From Blautia sp900556555 (GTDB lineage Bacteria > Bacillota > Clostridia > Lachnospirales > Lachnospiraceae), in assembly GCA_964250615.1 (NCBI GenBank), contig CAXUGM010000017.1: a DNA stretch of 64,000 nucleotides; one strand, given 5' to 3'. The notes beneath the pieces are model-generated. The model was given only the letters and a program-made list of their open reading frames with translations, did no database searches and was not told the DNA's origin. The position numbers and the translations under genes are program-made. Shown here piece by piece: positions 26,368-34,782 of this stretch. Within the stretch, counting starts at the first letter, position 1; the number at the start of each line of letters is the position of its first letter.

Positions 26368-26406
26368 TTCCCCGGTTATGTGTAAAAACATAGCCGGGGA
26401 ATTTTT
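26368..26406 (+). terminator. Terminator after the Rpn remnant
   Basis: 13-bp stem TTCCCCGGTTATG / CATAGCCGGGGAA with one G-T pair and an 8-base loop, then five T. Confidence 0.9.
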
Positions 26407-26521
26407 AATATTTAAAGTCTGTATGTAAGCTGTCATAGGAAAATCATGAAATCCCGTATTTCGACAGGATGCCTTAACCAGAAAAACAGATAAAAGTATT
26501 CTGGCAGATAACAGAAATGTA

Positions 26522-26550
26522 ATGACTGCAAAAGGCACTAATGATATAAT
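26522..26550 (+). promoter_or_regulatory. Candidate promoter of a decayed locus
   Basis: ATGACT (26522-26527), 17-base spacer, perfect TATAAT (26545-26550). It reads into AT-rich sequence holding only short or broken frames (26551-27332). Confidence 0.4.
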
Positions 26551-26596
26551 AAAACAATACTAAATAACTATAATTTTGAATGCGTGGAAAAACCAA

Positions 26597-26668
26597 ATGA
26601 AGAAATTATATTGCAAAGATTCATTTATCTTATACATGTTTGCCTTGATTATAATTATTATTTGGTAG
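26597..26668 (+). CDS. Possible 23-residue hydrophobic peptide
   Basis: A short frame about 40 bp behind the candidate promoter encodes a basic start (Met-Lys-Lys-Leu-Tyr-Cys-Lys) and a hydrophobic tail with five consecutive Ile before Trp-stop, enough for one membrane helix. No proper ribosome site is visible. It could be a membrane peptide or chance in AT-rich DNA; the remaining bases to 26783 show nothing recognisable. Confidence 0.2.
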   Translation: MKKLYCKDSFILYMFALIIIIIW

Positions 26669-26783
26669 CACATTGTGGAAACTATTTTAATTCGTATGGG
26701 ATTGACAACTATGAAGAATATTGAAATTAGATAATTTTATATGAGTGATACAAAATATTAAATATTAAAGCAGGGAAGATTGG

Positions 26784-27332
26784 ATGAAAAAGAAAGGATT
26801 TAATATTACAAAAATAAACAAAAATCTCAAAACAGCAGATTCGATTTTGGCTTTTTCCAATGTGGCAGCCTATATCATAGGTGGCAAAATTAAGTTTCTA
26901 ATCCTGATTTCCAAATGCCGCTTACAGGTGCATTTATAGCAATGTTTTCCTGTCTGATTGCTTCGAAAAACATTAACTGTGGTTTTGTAAACATCATAAA
27001 AATAGCGTTTTGTCTGACAGCAATCTTAGCGGTTCCATATATCATAAAGTCACTAAGGACAGAGTGTCCTCAAAGATTGGGGCGTAAAGCTTCCGTTAAA
27101 TGTTGTACTGACCTTTGACAAACCTGTTCATGAAACCGTAACCATTACGGATAAAGATGTAAACAAAGGTGATAATGCAAATAGTTATTTCTTATATGGA
27201 AATTGGAAGGGAGAAGAAGCAGAATTCAGTGTTTCTAGAAGTACATATAAAGAAACATCTATTGTAGATGTAAAAAAAATATGTATAAGAAAAAGTGTTT
27301 TAGGACTAGAATATTATACGATACATAAATAG
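26784..27332 (+). pseudogene. Broken gene for an unknown membrane protein
   Basis: Three consecutive open segments in different frames look like one decayed gene. The first (ATG 26784, Met-Lys-Lys-Lys-Gly-Phe-Asn-Ile) runs 51 codons. The second (26897-27118) encodes two hydrophobic helices. The third (27069-27332) encodes a polar C-terminus with Pro-Leu-Asn-Val-Val-Leu-Thr-Phe-Asp-Lys-Pro-Val and a stop at 27330-27332. Frame changes near 26896 and 27065 would join them into a protein of roughly 180 aa. The family was not recognised. Confidence 0.45.
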
Positions 27333-27446
27333 CTATAAATTGTTTGCCTGACGTCAATTACGAAAGTTATCTGGCACATGGCATGGAGTAGTGGAAGCAA
27401 CCTTTTCTTTCCTAACACATATATTAATGAAAAAGGAAATTTTGTC

Positions 27447-28319
27447 ATGGACAAAATAAAAAAATCAGGCAGTAATTGGCAGGATATTGCGAGGAAGGAA
27501 GCTTGTACCGGAAGAGGAATCGGTGTGGCGATTCTGGATACCGGCATCTTCCCCCATATAGATTTTCAAAACCGAATTATAGCTTTTCAAGATTATATAC
27601 ATGGAAAAACTGTTCCTTATGATGATAACGGACATGGAACACATGTGGCCGGCATTATCGGAGGAGACGGCAAAGGCAGCAGGGGAAAATATTGTGGGAT
27701 TGCTCCTGGTTGCAGTCTGATACCCATAAAAGTTTTAGATGAAAAGGGAAACGGAAAAAAAGAATATGTAATAAATGCAATGCAATGGATTAAAGAATAC
27801 AAAGAGTTATATCATATACGAATTGTGAACATTTCTGTTGGAACTACAACACAGGAGGATAATTCTGATTTAATCCAGGCAGTGGAAGATGCCTGGGATC
27901 TGGGGCTGGTCATAGTGGCAGCAGCAGGAAACCTGGGACCTCATAGCGGCAGTATTACCGCTCCCGGGTGCAGCAAGAAGGTAATTACCGTGGGAGCATC
28001 TGATATGATTTTAAGAAATCAGGGGATTTCTGGCCGGGGACCAACCAAAGACTGTATCAGCAAACCAGATATTGTAGCTCCGGGAAATGAAATTATTTCT
28101 TGCAGTAATCAAAAAAGTCCACATGCTTATGCTGCCAAAAGTGGCACATCTATGGCAACCCCTATGGTAACTGGAGGAATTGCCCTTTTGCTGGAAAAAC
28201 ATCCAGAATATTCTAATGTAGACGTAAAGAGAAAACTAAAGGCGTCTGCAAAAAATCTTGGTTATCCTCACAATCTTCAAGGGTGGGGGCTTTTTCAATT
28301 GCAGAGATTTCTACAATAA
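27447..28319 (+). CDS. S8-family subtilisin-like serine protease, intracellular type
   Basis: 290 aa. The triad is visible: Asp in Ala-Ile-Leu-Asp-Thr-Gly-Ile, His in Asn-Gly-His-Gly-Thr-His-Val-Ala-Gly, Ser in Ser-Gly-Thr-Ser-Met-Ala-Thr-Pro. The oxyanion Asn is in Ala-Ala-Gly-Asn-Leu-Gly. The ATG at 27447 is preferred over the in-frame ATG at 27378 because AAAGGA lies 9 bases upstream and nothing suitable precedes the other. There is no signal peptide and no inhibitor-type propeptide, so it should act in the cytosol like Bacillus ISP, though without ISP's longer N-terminal extension. It is preceded by decayed DNA, so recent arrival is possible. Confidence 0.9.
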   Translation: MDKIKKSGSNWQDIARKEACTGRGIGVAILDTGIFPHIDFQNRIIAFQDYIHGKTVPYDDNGHGTHVAGIIGGDGKGSRGKYCGIAPGCSLIPIKVLDEKGNGKKEYVINAMQWIKEYKELYHIRIVNISVGTTTQEDNSDLIQAVEDAWDLGLVIVAAAGNLGPHSGSITAPGCSKKVITVGASDMILRNQGISGRGPTKDCISKPDIVAPGNEIISCSNQKSPHAYAAKSGTSMATPMVTGGIALLLEKHPEYSNVDVKRKLKASAKNLGYPHNLQGWGLFQLQRFLQ

Positions 28320-28324
28320 AATAA

Positions 28325-28353
28325 TTGACAACAAAATCAGATTGTGATATAAA
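28325..28353 (+). promoter_or_regulatory. Strong promoter for the MutS2-like gene leader
   Basis: Consensus TTGACA (28325-28330), 17-base spacer, TATAAA (28348-28353). The transcript would start near 28360, about 310 bases before the next gene, leaving a long untranslated leader. Confidence 0.75.
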
Positions 28354-28359
28354 AATAAA

Positions 28360-28566
28360 AGATTTTTAAGAAAAGGAGTGAAGTGTTTGTTAAGTGCATA
28401 GTAAAGAGATTTCAGCTAACTGCATAGCTGTGGGAAGGATATAAGAGCGGTTGATTATCGTATTATAACCTTTTTTTGGTGTACTATTTTACCAAAATCT
28501 ACTTTACCATGTACTTCCAGACACAACCTTGTTGATAGAAAGCATGGCGGTGTGTCATGCTTTTTT
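28360..28566 (+). ncRNA. Possible leader RNA or attenuator ending in a terminator hairpin
   Basis: Between the promoter at 28325 and the gene at 28672 there is no long frame. An intrinsic-terminator-like hairpin (stem AAAGCATG / CATGCTTT, 28539-28546 with 28556-28563, then a T-run) would end transcription about 200 bases in. A second weak hairpin (GGTT..AACC) with seven T lies at 28449-28477. A ribosome-site-like AAGGAG (28373) precedes a possible 14-codon frame from GTG 28383. Together this suggests attenuation or a small RNA; no known riboswitch class was recognised. Confidence 0.4.
28539..28566 (+). terminator. Intrinsic terminator inside the leader
   Basis: Perfect 8-bp stem AAAGCATG / CATGCTTT with a 9-base loop, running into six T at 28561-28566. 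It lies 106 bp before the MutS2-like gene, between that gene and the only strong upstream promoter. Confidence 0.65.
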
Positions 28567-28671
28567 GGTGCCGTGAATGATAGTGGGTTGTTATTGCCAT
28601 TTATGCAGTGCTGGAATCTTATCCTTAGAAGAAAATGAGCCAAAAAATGAAAAGGAAAGAAGAACAAAAAC

Positions 28672-30576
28672 ATGAATACAGAACAAATCTTAGAATTTCA
28701 CGAAATCAAAAGAAAATTAATAGAATTTGCACATACAGAACATGCAAAACAAAAGATACAAGAATTAACCCCTTATCTGTCCCAGGCAAAGGCAGAAGCA
28801 GCTCTTAGGGATACCACAGAAGGAAAAAAAATCATAGAAATATGGGGAAATCCTCCGGCCGACACATTACAGGGCGTATGGGAATGGATGCAGACTGCGA
28901 AAATGGGCGGCTGCCTCACACCAGAAGAGCTGGAGGCTATTGGAAGCACACTCACAGCAGTGAAGCGTATGAAGGATTACCTTAACCGGAGTAAAGGACA
29001 GGAAATCAGCTTGTCCTATTATGAAGAAAATCTGGAACCACTGGAGGATATCCGGACAGAAATCAGCAGTAAAATCCGTCATGGAAGTGTAGACGACCAT
29101 GCTTCTCCTCTTCTGGAGAATCTTAGGAGAAGCCTTGCTGTCCTGGAAGAAAAAATGCGTGCCAAAGCCGAGCAGCTTATGCGGGTAAAAAAATCCTGCA
29201 TGGCAGACAATTTTATCACAATGAGAAGTGGGCATGTATGTGTGCCTGTGAAAAAAGAATATAAAAATAAGATTCCGGGAGCTGTCTTAGATAAATCAGC
29301 CACAGGAAATACCCTGTTTATTGAGCCGGCTACTGTAACTGTTCTCTTTGAAGAACTGCAAAGTAAAAAAATCGAAGAGTCCAACGAAGAGCTTCGGATT
29401 TTATACAGCCTTACTGACCTGCTGGCAGATAAAGAAGAAGTCATGGAGCAGAATTTCCGCATGATGGAAAAGCTGGATTTTATTTTTGCAAAAGCCAAGC
29501 TAAGTATGGAATACAAAGGGACTTGCCCTTCCCTGAATACAAAGCGTTATATTTCTCTGGAAAAGGGCAGGCATCCTTTGATGAACCCGGAGATAAATGT
29601 ACCCCTGGATTTTTACATTGGGAAAGATATACAGGGTGTAGTGATCACAGGGCCAAATACCGGAGGTAAGACAGTAGCCATTAAGACTGTGGCATTAAAT
29701 TGCCTCATGGCTCAGTGTGGGCTTCATGTGGCCTGTGAGGCGGCTGATATTTGTATGAATGACTGGATTCTCTGCGATATTGGGGATGGGCAAAATCTTA
29801 CAGAAAATCTTTCAACCTTTTCCGCACATATTACCAATGTACTGGATATTCTTAGAAAAGCCAGTAAAGACAGCCTTGTCATCATGGATGAACTGGGTTC
29901 CGGTACCGATCCCACAGAAGGAATGGGAATTGCGGTGGCTATTTTAGAAGAGCTGCGAAGAAGCCAGGCTTTATTTCTGGTTACAACTCACTACCCGGAA
30001 GTGAAGCAATATGCAAAACAGACAGAAGGCATTTTAAATGCCCGAATGAGTTTTGATAAAGAAAGCCTGAAACCCTTATACCAGCTTGTGCTTGGGGAAG
30101 CCGGGGAAAGCTGTGCCTTCCATATTGCACAACGGCTTGGAATGCCAAAGAGAATGCTGGAACGTGCCCAAAGAGTAGCTTATCATCAGGAGCTTCTGGG
30201 AGAAAAGCAGGAAGCATGTCAGCAAGATAGTTCAGGAAAGATGGCGGATAAAAAGAATTATGTAAAAAAGAAACCCTCTCCAGTAGGTGAAAATCTCACC
30301 TCAAAGTTTAAAAGAGGAGACAGTGTGATGGTCTACCCAGATAAAAAGATTGGAATCGTCTGTACACCTGTAAATGAACGAGGGGTCTTGCAGGTACAGA
30401 TGCCTGAGAAAAAAATCTGGATCAATCACAAACGTGTGAAACTGCATGTAGCAGCAGAACAACTCTACCCAGAGGATTATGATTTTTCTATTATATTCGA
30501 CACTGTGGAAAACAGAAAAATCCGCCATGATATGGAGAGAAAATATGTAGAGGGAAAAGAAATTATCACATATTAG
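28672..30576 (+). CDS. MutS2-like ATPase without Smr domain
   Basis: 634 aa against about 790 for standard MutS2. MutS core and clamp helices fill residues 1-310. The ATPase has Walker A Gly-Pro-Asn-Thr-Gly-Gly-Lys-Thr (about 328) and Walker B Val-Ile-Met-Asp-Glu-Leu-Gly-Ser-Gly-Thr-Asp. A KOW-like tail ends at 634 and the C-terminal Smr endonuclease domain is absent. The gene ends normally, so it looks like a distinct short paralogue rather than a truncation. MutS2 acts on stalled, collided ribosomes and on branched DNA; without Smr this one could bind but not cut (inference). GGAAAG upstream may serve as ribosome site. Confidence 0.85.
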   Translation: MNTEQILEFHEIKRKLIEFAHTEHAKQKIQELTPYLSQAKAEAALRDTTEGKKIIEIWGNPPADTLQGVWEWMQTAKMGGCLTPEELEAIGSTLTAVKRMKDYLNRSKGQEISLSYYEENLEPLEDIRTEISSKIRHGSVDDHASPLLENLRRSLAVLEEKMRAKAEQLMRVKKSCMADNFITMRSGHVCVPVKKEYKNKIPGAVLDKSATGNTLFIEPATVTVLFEELQSKKIEESNEELRILYSLTDLLADKEEVMEQNFRMMEKLDFIFAKAKLSMEYKGTCPSLNTKRYISLEKGRHPLMNPEINVPLDFYIGKDIQGVVITGPNTGGKTVAIKTVALNCLMAQCGLHVACEAADICMNDWILCDIGDGQNLTENLSTFSAHITNVLDILRKASKDSLVIMDELGSGTDPTEGMGIAVAILEELRRSQALFLVTTHYPEVKQYAKQTEGILNARMSFDKESLKPLYQLVLGEAGESCAFHIAQRLGMPKRMLERAQRVAYHQELLGEKQEACQQDSSGKMADKKNYVKKKPSPVGENLTSKFKRGDSVMVYPDKKIGIVCTPVNERGVLQVQMPEKKIWINHKRVKLHVAAEQLYPEDYDFSIIFDTVENRKIRHDMERKYVEGKEIITY

Positions 30577-30595
30577 TATAACAGGAGAGAACTCT

Positions 30596-31954
30596 ATGGA
30601 AAAACTAAAAATGAGACAAGTTCTGTCTTTGACATTTACATTATTTGCCATCTTTTTTGGGGCAGGCAATATGATTTTTCCTCCGGCAATGGGACAGGTT
30701 GCCGGGGAGAACTACCTACCGGCACTTGCCGGATTTATTCTGACAGATTCAGGAATTGCCCTGCTGGGAATCATTGCAGTGGTACTGGTTGGAAATAAAA
30801 TTATGGATCTTGGAGATCTGGTAAGCAGAAAGTTTTCCCTGTGTTTATCCATTACCGTGTACTTGCTCATTGGACCGCTTTTTGCATTGCCAAGGACAGG
30901 GAGCGTATCCTATGAACTGGCTGTCCGCTCTTATGTACCACAGGAATACGGCTGGCTGGCTTCCCTCTTGATAACAGCAATATTCTTCCTTCTGACCTAT
31001 TATCTCAGCGGGAATCCGGGCAAGGTAGTAGACATTATCGGAAAATATATGACTCCGGTTCTGATTGTGAGCATTGTCCTGCTCTATCTGGTGTGCGTGT
31101 TTTCTGATAAATCTCAGAATGCCTTGCAATACGGTGCAATACAAAAGGCTCAGGGAGAATACCAAGACATAGCTTTTTTTAAAGGAATGATTGAAGGCTA
31201 TAATGCCTTGGATGGTCCTGCCGGACCGGTTTTTGCTATCATTATTATTAACGCAATCAATGGATTTCAAGTAAAAGAGAGAAAAAATGTAGTGAAATAC
31301 ACAGTTTTTTCCGGAATCGGAGCAGTGTTGATTCTAAGCATTATTTACTATATGCTCACTTATATTGGAGCTACCACGCATACGATATTTGAAAATGGAG
31401 GAGCACTTCTTCATGGAGTGGCCAGTGATCTTCTAGGACCTGTGGGTGGACTGGCACTGGGGGCATCTGTATTCCTGGCCTGTATGACTACTTCCATTGG
31501 GCTCACGACGTCTTTTGCAGATTATTTTCATGAACTTCTGCCCTCTGTGTCTTATAGGAAAATCACAGCAGGAGTATGTTTGTTTAGTTTTTCTGTGAGC
31601 AATGTAGGACTGTCTTATCTCATAACAGTATCACAGCCTGTGCTTATGATGATCTATCCGGCATTGATTGTGCTGATTCTGCTTTCTTTCGTAAGAAAGT
31701 GGATAGGAGACAGGAAAATGGTATATATTCTCAGTATGATAGGAGCTTTTTGCTTTGCCTTTCTAAATGCAATGGATAATGCGGGTATCACTTTTGGTAT
31801 ATTCACAGAATGGGCAAGAAAACTTCCTCTTTACGATCTACACCTGGGCTGGATGCTTCCGGCAGCCTGCGGGGCTGTTGCCGGATTTTTACCGATTTGG
31901 AAAAAAGTTCAGAAATCAATAATGAAGATTGACATTCCACCAATAGAAAATTAA
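30596..31954 (+). CDS. brnQ: Branched-chain amino acid Na+ (or H+) symporter
   Basis: 452 aa, about 12 membrane helices, LivCS/BrnQ family. The hallmark start Phe-Phe-Gly-Ala-Gly-Asn-Met-Ile-Phe-Pro-Pro lies near residue 20. Imports leucine, isoleucine and valine. AGGAGAG precedes the ATG. Starts 20 bp after the MutS2-like gene, so it may share its leader-controlled transcript, and ends at a clear terminator. Confidence 0.94.
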   Translation: MEKLKMRQVLSLTFTLFAIFFGAGNMIFPPAMGQVAGENYLPALAGFILTDSGIALLGIIAVVLVGNKIMDLGDLVSRKFSLCLSITVYLLIGPLFALPRTGSVSYELAVRSYVPQEYGWLASLLITAIFFLLTYYLSGNPGKVVDIIGKYMTPVLIVSIVLLYLVCVFSDKSQNALQYGAIQKAQGEYQDIAFFKGMIEGYNALDGPAGPVFAIIIINAINGFQVKERKNVVKYTVFSGIGAVLILSIIYYMLTYIGATTHTIFENGGALLHGVASDLLGPVGGLALGASVFLACMTTSIGLTTSFADYFHELLPSVSYRKITAGVCLFSFSVSNVGLSYLITVSQPVLMMIYPALIVLILLSFVRKWIGDRKMVYILSMIGAFCFAFLNAMDNAGITFGIFTEWARKLPLYDLHLGWMLPAACGAVAGFLPIWKKVQKSIMKIDIPPIEN

Positions 31955-31964
31955 ACCAGAACGC

Positions 31965-31995
31965 AAGGAGCTGTTTTGTGCAGCTCCTTATTTTT
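31965..31995 (+). terminator. Terminator of brnQ
   Basis: Perfect 9-bp stem AAGGAGCTG / CAGCTCCTT with a 7-base loop, followed by ATTTTT. It lies between convergent genes. Confidence 0.9.
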
Positions 31996-32007
31996 ACAAA
32001 AATAATC

Positions 32008-32457
32008 TTAACGGAACAGCTTGTAGATCTGTTTTTTGTCAATTTCCCGGATTCTTTTTAAGGGGATTCCCGCAGCAGCAAAGGCTTTGTCTTTTAGATG
32101 ATCCCTCTTTTTCGCATCTTTTGTTTCGTGTGTGCTGTCATCCAGTTCAATGGCAAAAAGCACATACAAATCCTTATCACAAATGACAAAATCCACATGC
32201 TTCTGGGCAATTTTATGAAAATATTTCATATACTGTTTTTGATCTGTCACACTCAGCAAATCTTTCACCCCGACTTTCGGGCATATAATATAGTGATATT
32301 CATCAGCCACTTCCCGCAAAAGAAGATAAAAGCGGTATTCTCTTTTGGTTAGTAAATGTCTGGCTGCATATGGATAGTAATTCTTTTTGCGATATATAAA
32401 AAACACCACTACAAGTAGCGGCAGAACGATACAGGGAATATACCAAAGGGATTTCAT
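32008..32457 (-). CDS. DUF2726 membrane-anchored protein
   Basis: 149 aa. The ATG at 32457 is chosen because AGGAGG lies 8 bases upstream; a longer in-frame TTG start at 32475 would overlap that site. One N-terminal helix (Trp-Tyr-Ile-Pro-Cys-Ile-Val, about 4-22) is followed by a DUF2726 domain, a PD-(D/E)XK-like fold with Val-Asp-Phe-Val-Ile-Cys-Asp then Ala-Ile-Glu-Leu-Asp-Asp-Ser. DUF2726 is often found with nuclease or helicase domains. The function here is unknown. Confidence 0.8.
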   Translation of the reverse strand: MKSLWYIPCIVLPLLVVVFFIYRKKNYYPYAARHLLTKREYRFYLLLREVADEYHYIICPKVGVKDLLSVTDQKQYMKYFHKIAQKHVDFVICDKDLYVLFAIELDDSTHETKDAKKRDHLKDKAFAAAGIPLKRIREIDKKQIYKLFR

Positions 32458-32593
32458 TTGTTCATGCCTCCTCAAAATCGAATATATGTTCTTGTGTATT
32501 TTTTATTGTAAAGGATTAAGGAGAAAATTGCAAGGGAAATGTACTGCGATATATAACTTATTGTTATGGCTAGTATAGCATTTGAAAAAATGA

Positions 32594-32622
32594 TTGACAT
32601 TGCTTATATGATTGTATACAAT
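32594..32622 (+). promoter_or_regulatory. Promoter of the citrate synthase-isocitrate dehydrogenase operon
   Basis: Consensus TTGACA (32594-32599), 17-base spacer, TACAAT (32617-32622), with a 70-base leader. Confidence 0.8.
32611..32622. promoter_or_regulatory. GntR-type operator over the -10 box
   Basis: Perfect 12-bp palindrome ATTGTATACAAT containing the TnGTnnnACnA pattern bound by FadR-subfamily GntR regulators. It covers the -10 box, so binding should repress. The operon encodes such a regulator as its second gene. Confidence 0.7.
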
Positions 32623-32692
32623 AACACAAACGATTTATTCCAATAAAGAAATATAGCATTAAAATACCAGACAAGTCAGGAGTGAGTGTGTT

Positions 32693-34090
32693 ATGATTAA
32701 CAGAGCAGTAAGAATGAACTATCATACCAATTTATTAGAATTAGAGGAACATATGTATCCATTAGTTGATGTTGAGACCCCAAATGTCTTTCATAACCTG
32801 TTCCCTTATACAGAAATACCGAAAATTGCTTTTAATGATAGGATTGTGCCACACCATATGCCGGATGACATCTGGATTACGGATACAACCTTTCGTGATG
32901 GGCAGCAGTCCAGAGCACCTTACAGCACCCAGCAGATTGTCACAATTTATGATTACCTTCACCGCCTGGGCGGGCCAAATGGAAAAATCCGTCAGAGTGA
33001 ATTCTTTTTATACAGCAAAAAAGACCGGGATGCTGTTTACAAATGTATGGAAAAGGGATACAAGTTTCCAGAGGTTACCAGTTGGATCCGTGCGAACAAA
33101 CAGGATTTTGAATTAGTAAAAGATATCGGATTAAAAGAAACAGGAATTTTGGTAAGCTGTTCTGATTATCATATTTTTTATAAAATGAAAATGACAAGAA
33201 GACAGGCTATGGAGCATTATCTGTCTGTGATCAGGGATTGCCTGGAAATCGGAATCAGTCCCAGATGCCATCTAGAAGATATTACAAGGGCTGATATTTA
33301 TGGTTATGTCATCCCATTCTGCCTGGAACTGACAAAACTCATGGAAGAGTATTCCATTCCCATTAAGGTGCGCTGCTGCGATACCATGGGATACGGGGTC
33401 AATTATCCGGGAGCGGTGATTCCACGTTCTATACCTGGCATCATCTACGGTATTATGACCCATGCCGGAATCCCCTCAGAGTTAATCGAATTCCATGGGC
33501 ACAATGATTTTTATAAGGCAGTGAGCAATTCTACAACAGCATGGCTCTATGGTGCCTGCGGTGTAAACTGTTCGTTGTTTGGAATCGGAGAACGAACCGG
33601 AAATACACCTCTGGAGGCAATGGTTTTCGAATATGCACAATTAAAAGGAAGTCTGGATGGCATGGATACTACAGTTATCACAGAGTTGGCAGAATACTAT
33701 GAAAAAGAAATTGGGTATCAGATTCCACCGAGAACCCCCTTCGCAGGAACTTCCTTCAATGTGACAAGAGCAGGAATTCATGCAGATGGTCTCTTGAAAA
33801 ACGAAGAGATTTATAATATCTTTGATACAGAGAAGTTCCTTCATCGTGCACCCCAGGTAGCGGTCTCCAATACTTCTGGCCTGGCAGGGATTGCACACTG
33901 GATTAACAATCATTTTCGTCTGGAACAGAACAGGCAGGTGGAGAAAAACAGCGAGCTGGTTGCCATGGTAAAAGCATGGGTAGATGCCCAGTATGAAGAA
34001 GGCCGTGTGACAGTGCTCACGGATGAAGAACTTCTTACCGTGATTGCAGAATGCTGCAACCGTCTGGGAATAACATTAGGAGAAGGATGA
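32693..34090 (+). CDS. Re-type citrate synthase homologue (isopropylmalate/homocitrate synthase superfamily)
   Basis: 465 aa DRE-TIM metallolyase. The metal/acid motif is Ile-Thr-Asp-Thr-Thr-Phe-Arg-Asp-Gly-Gln-Gln, and the metal-binding His pair is in Glu-Phe-His-Gly-His-Asn-Asp. It carries an N-terminal block (Asn-Tyr-His-Thr-Asn-Leu-Leu-Glu-Leu-Glu) and a Pro-Asn-Gly-Lys-Ile-Arg-Gln-Ser segment that I associate with the Clostridium kluyveri Re-citrate synthase group, not with LeuA. It lacks the LeuA regulatory domain. Acetyl-CoA plus oxaloacetate to citrate is the likely reaction, because isocitrate dehydrogenase follows in the same operon. AGGAG at 32678-32682. A homocitrate or citramalate-type activity cannot be excluded. 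Confidence 0.75.
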   Translation: MINRAVRMNYHTNLLELEEHMYPLVDVETPNVFHNLFPYTEIPKIAFNDRIVPHHMPDDIWITDTTFRDGQQSRAPYSTQQIVTIYDYLHRLGGPNGKIRQSEFFLYSKKDRDAVYKCMEKGYKFPEVTSWIRANKQDFELVKDIGLKETGILVSCSDYHIFYKMKMTRRQAMEHYLSVIRDCLEIGISPRCHLEDITRADIYGYVIPFCLELTKLMEEYSIPIKVRCCDTMGYGVNYPGAVIPRSIPGIIYGIMTHAGIPSELIEFHGHNDFYKAVSNSTTAWLYGACGVNCSLFGIGERTGNTPLEAMVFEYAQLKGSLDGMDTTVITELAEYYEKEIGYQIPPRTPFAGTSFNVTRAGIHADGLLKNEEIYNIFDTEKFLHRAPQVAVSNTSGLAGIAHWINNHFRLEQNRQVEKNSELVAMVKAWVDAQYEEGRVTVLTDEELLTVIAECCNRLGITLGEG

Positions 34091-34097
34091 ATGAAAT

Positions 34098-34763
34098 ATG
34101 GCAGGAGAATCTTTACGTGGGAAAGTATTTGAAAAACTGAGAAATGATATTTTAAAGGGAAAATACAAAAAAGGGGATGAACTGGTAGAATGTACCATTG
34201 GAAAAGAGATGGGTGTCAGCCGCACCCCGGTAAGAGAAGCAATCCGGCAGCTGGAGCTGGAAGGCCTGGTACAATTGATTCCCAATAAAGGGGCTTTTGT
34301 ATCCGGTATTTCGTCAAAAGACGTTATGGATATGTATCTGATCCGGGCAAAGTTAGAAGGATTATGTGCATCCATGGCGGCAGAACATGTGACAGAAGTA
34401 CAATTAGAAAAAATGGAAGAGGCCATTATCCTGTCGGATTACCATGCAGAAAAAGGAAATTTTGAACAGGTCTGCCAGCAAGACGGAGAATTCCATAAAT
34501 TACTGTATGAGGCTTCCAAAAGTAAGATACTGGCACATACCTTGCTTGATTTTCACCAGTATCTTCAGCGTGTGCGGATGGCATCTGTGCGGCAAAGAAA
34601 GAGGACACAGCCTTCCACACAGGAACACAGGGAAATCCTAGAAGCAATTCGGAAACAAGATGCCAAAGCAGCAGATAAGGCGGCTTATCAGCACATTATA
34701 AACACCATTGAAAATTTAAAAAGCTTTGATTTAGATGAGGTTTTAAAAGAAGAGATGAAATAA
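34098..34763 (+). CDS. GntR-family regulator, FadR/FCD subfamily
   Basis: 221 aa. Winged helix in the first 70 residues (Gly-Val-Ser-Arg-Thr-Pro-Val-Arg-Glu-Ala-Ile) and an all-helical FCD ligand domain after it, whose Asp, Glu and His side chains may bind metal plus a carboxylate. It lies between the two enzymes of the operon, 7 bp after the first. The palindrome at 32611-32622 is its likely site, so it probably senses an intermediate such as citrate (inference). Confidence 0.88.
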   Translation: MAGESLRGKVFEKLRNDILKGKYKKGDELVECTIGKEMGVSRTPVREAIRQLELEGLVQLIPNKGAFVSGISSKDVMDMYLIRAKLEGLCASMAAEHVTEVQLEKMEEAIILSDYHAEKGNFEQVCQQDGEFHKLLYEASKSKILAHTLLDFHQYLQRVRMASVRQRKRTQPSTQEHREILEAIRKQDAKAADKAAYQHIINTIENLKSFDLDEVLKEEMK

Positions 34764-34782
34764 AATCGAAGGAGGAGATACC

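Noticed and set aside
26155..26538. Minus-strand frame over the Rpn remnant
   Set aside because: Hydrophobic Leu/Phe-rich shadow of a charged helical frame; crosses a terminator and lacks a start signal.
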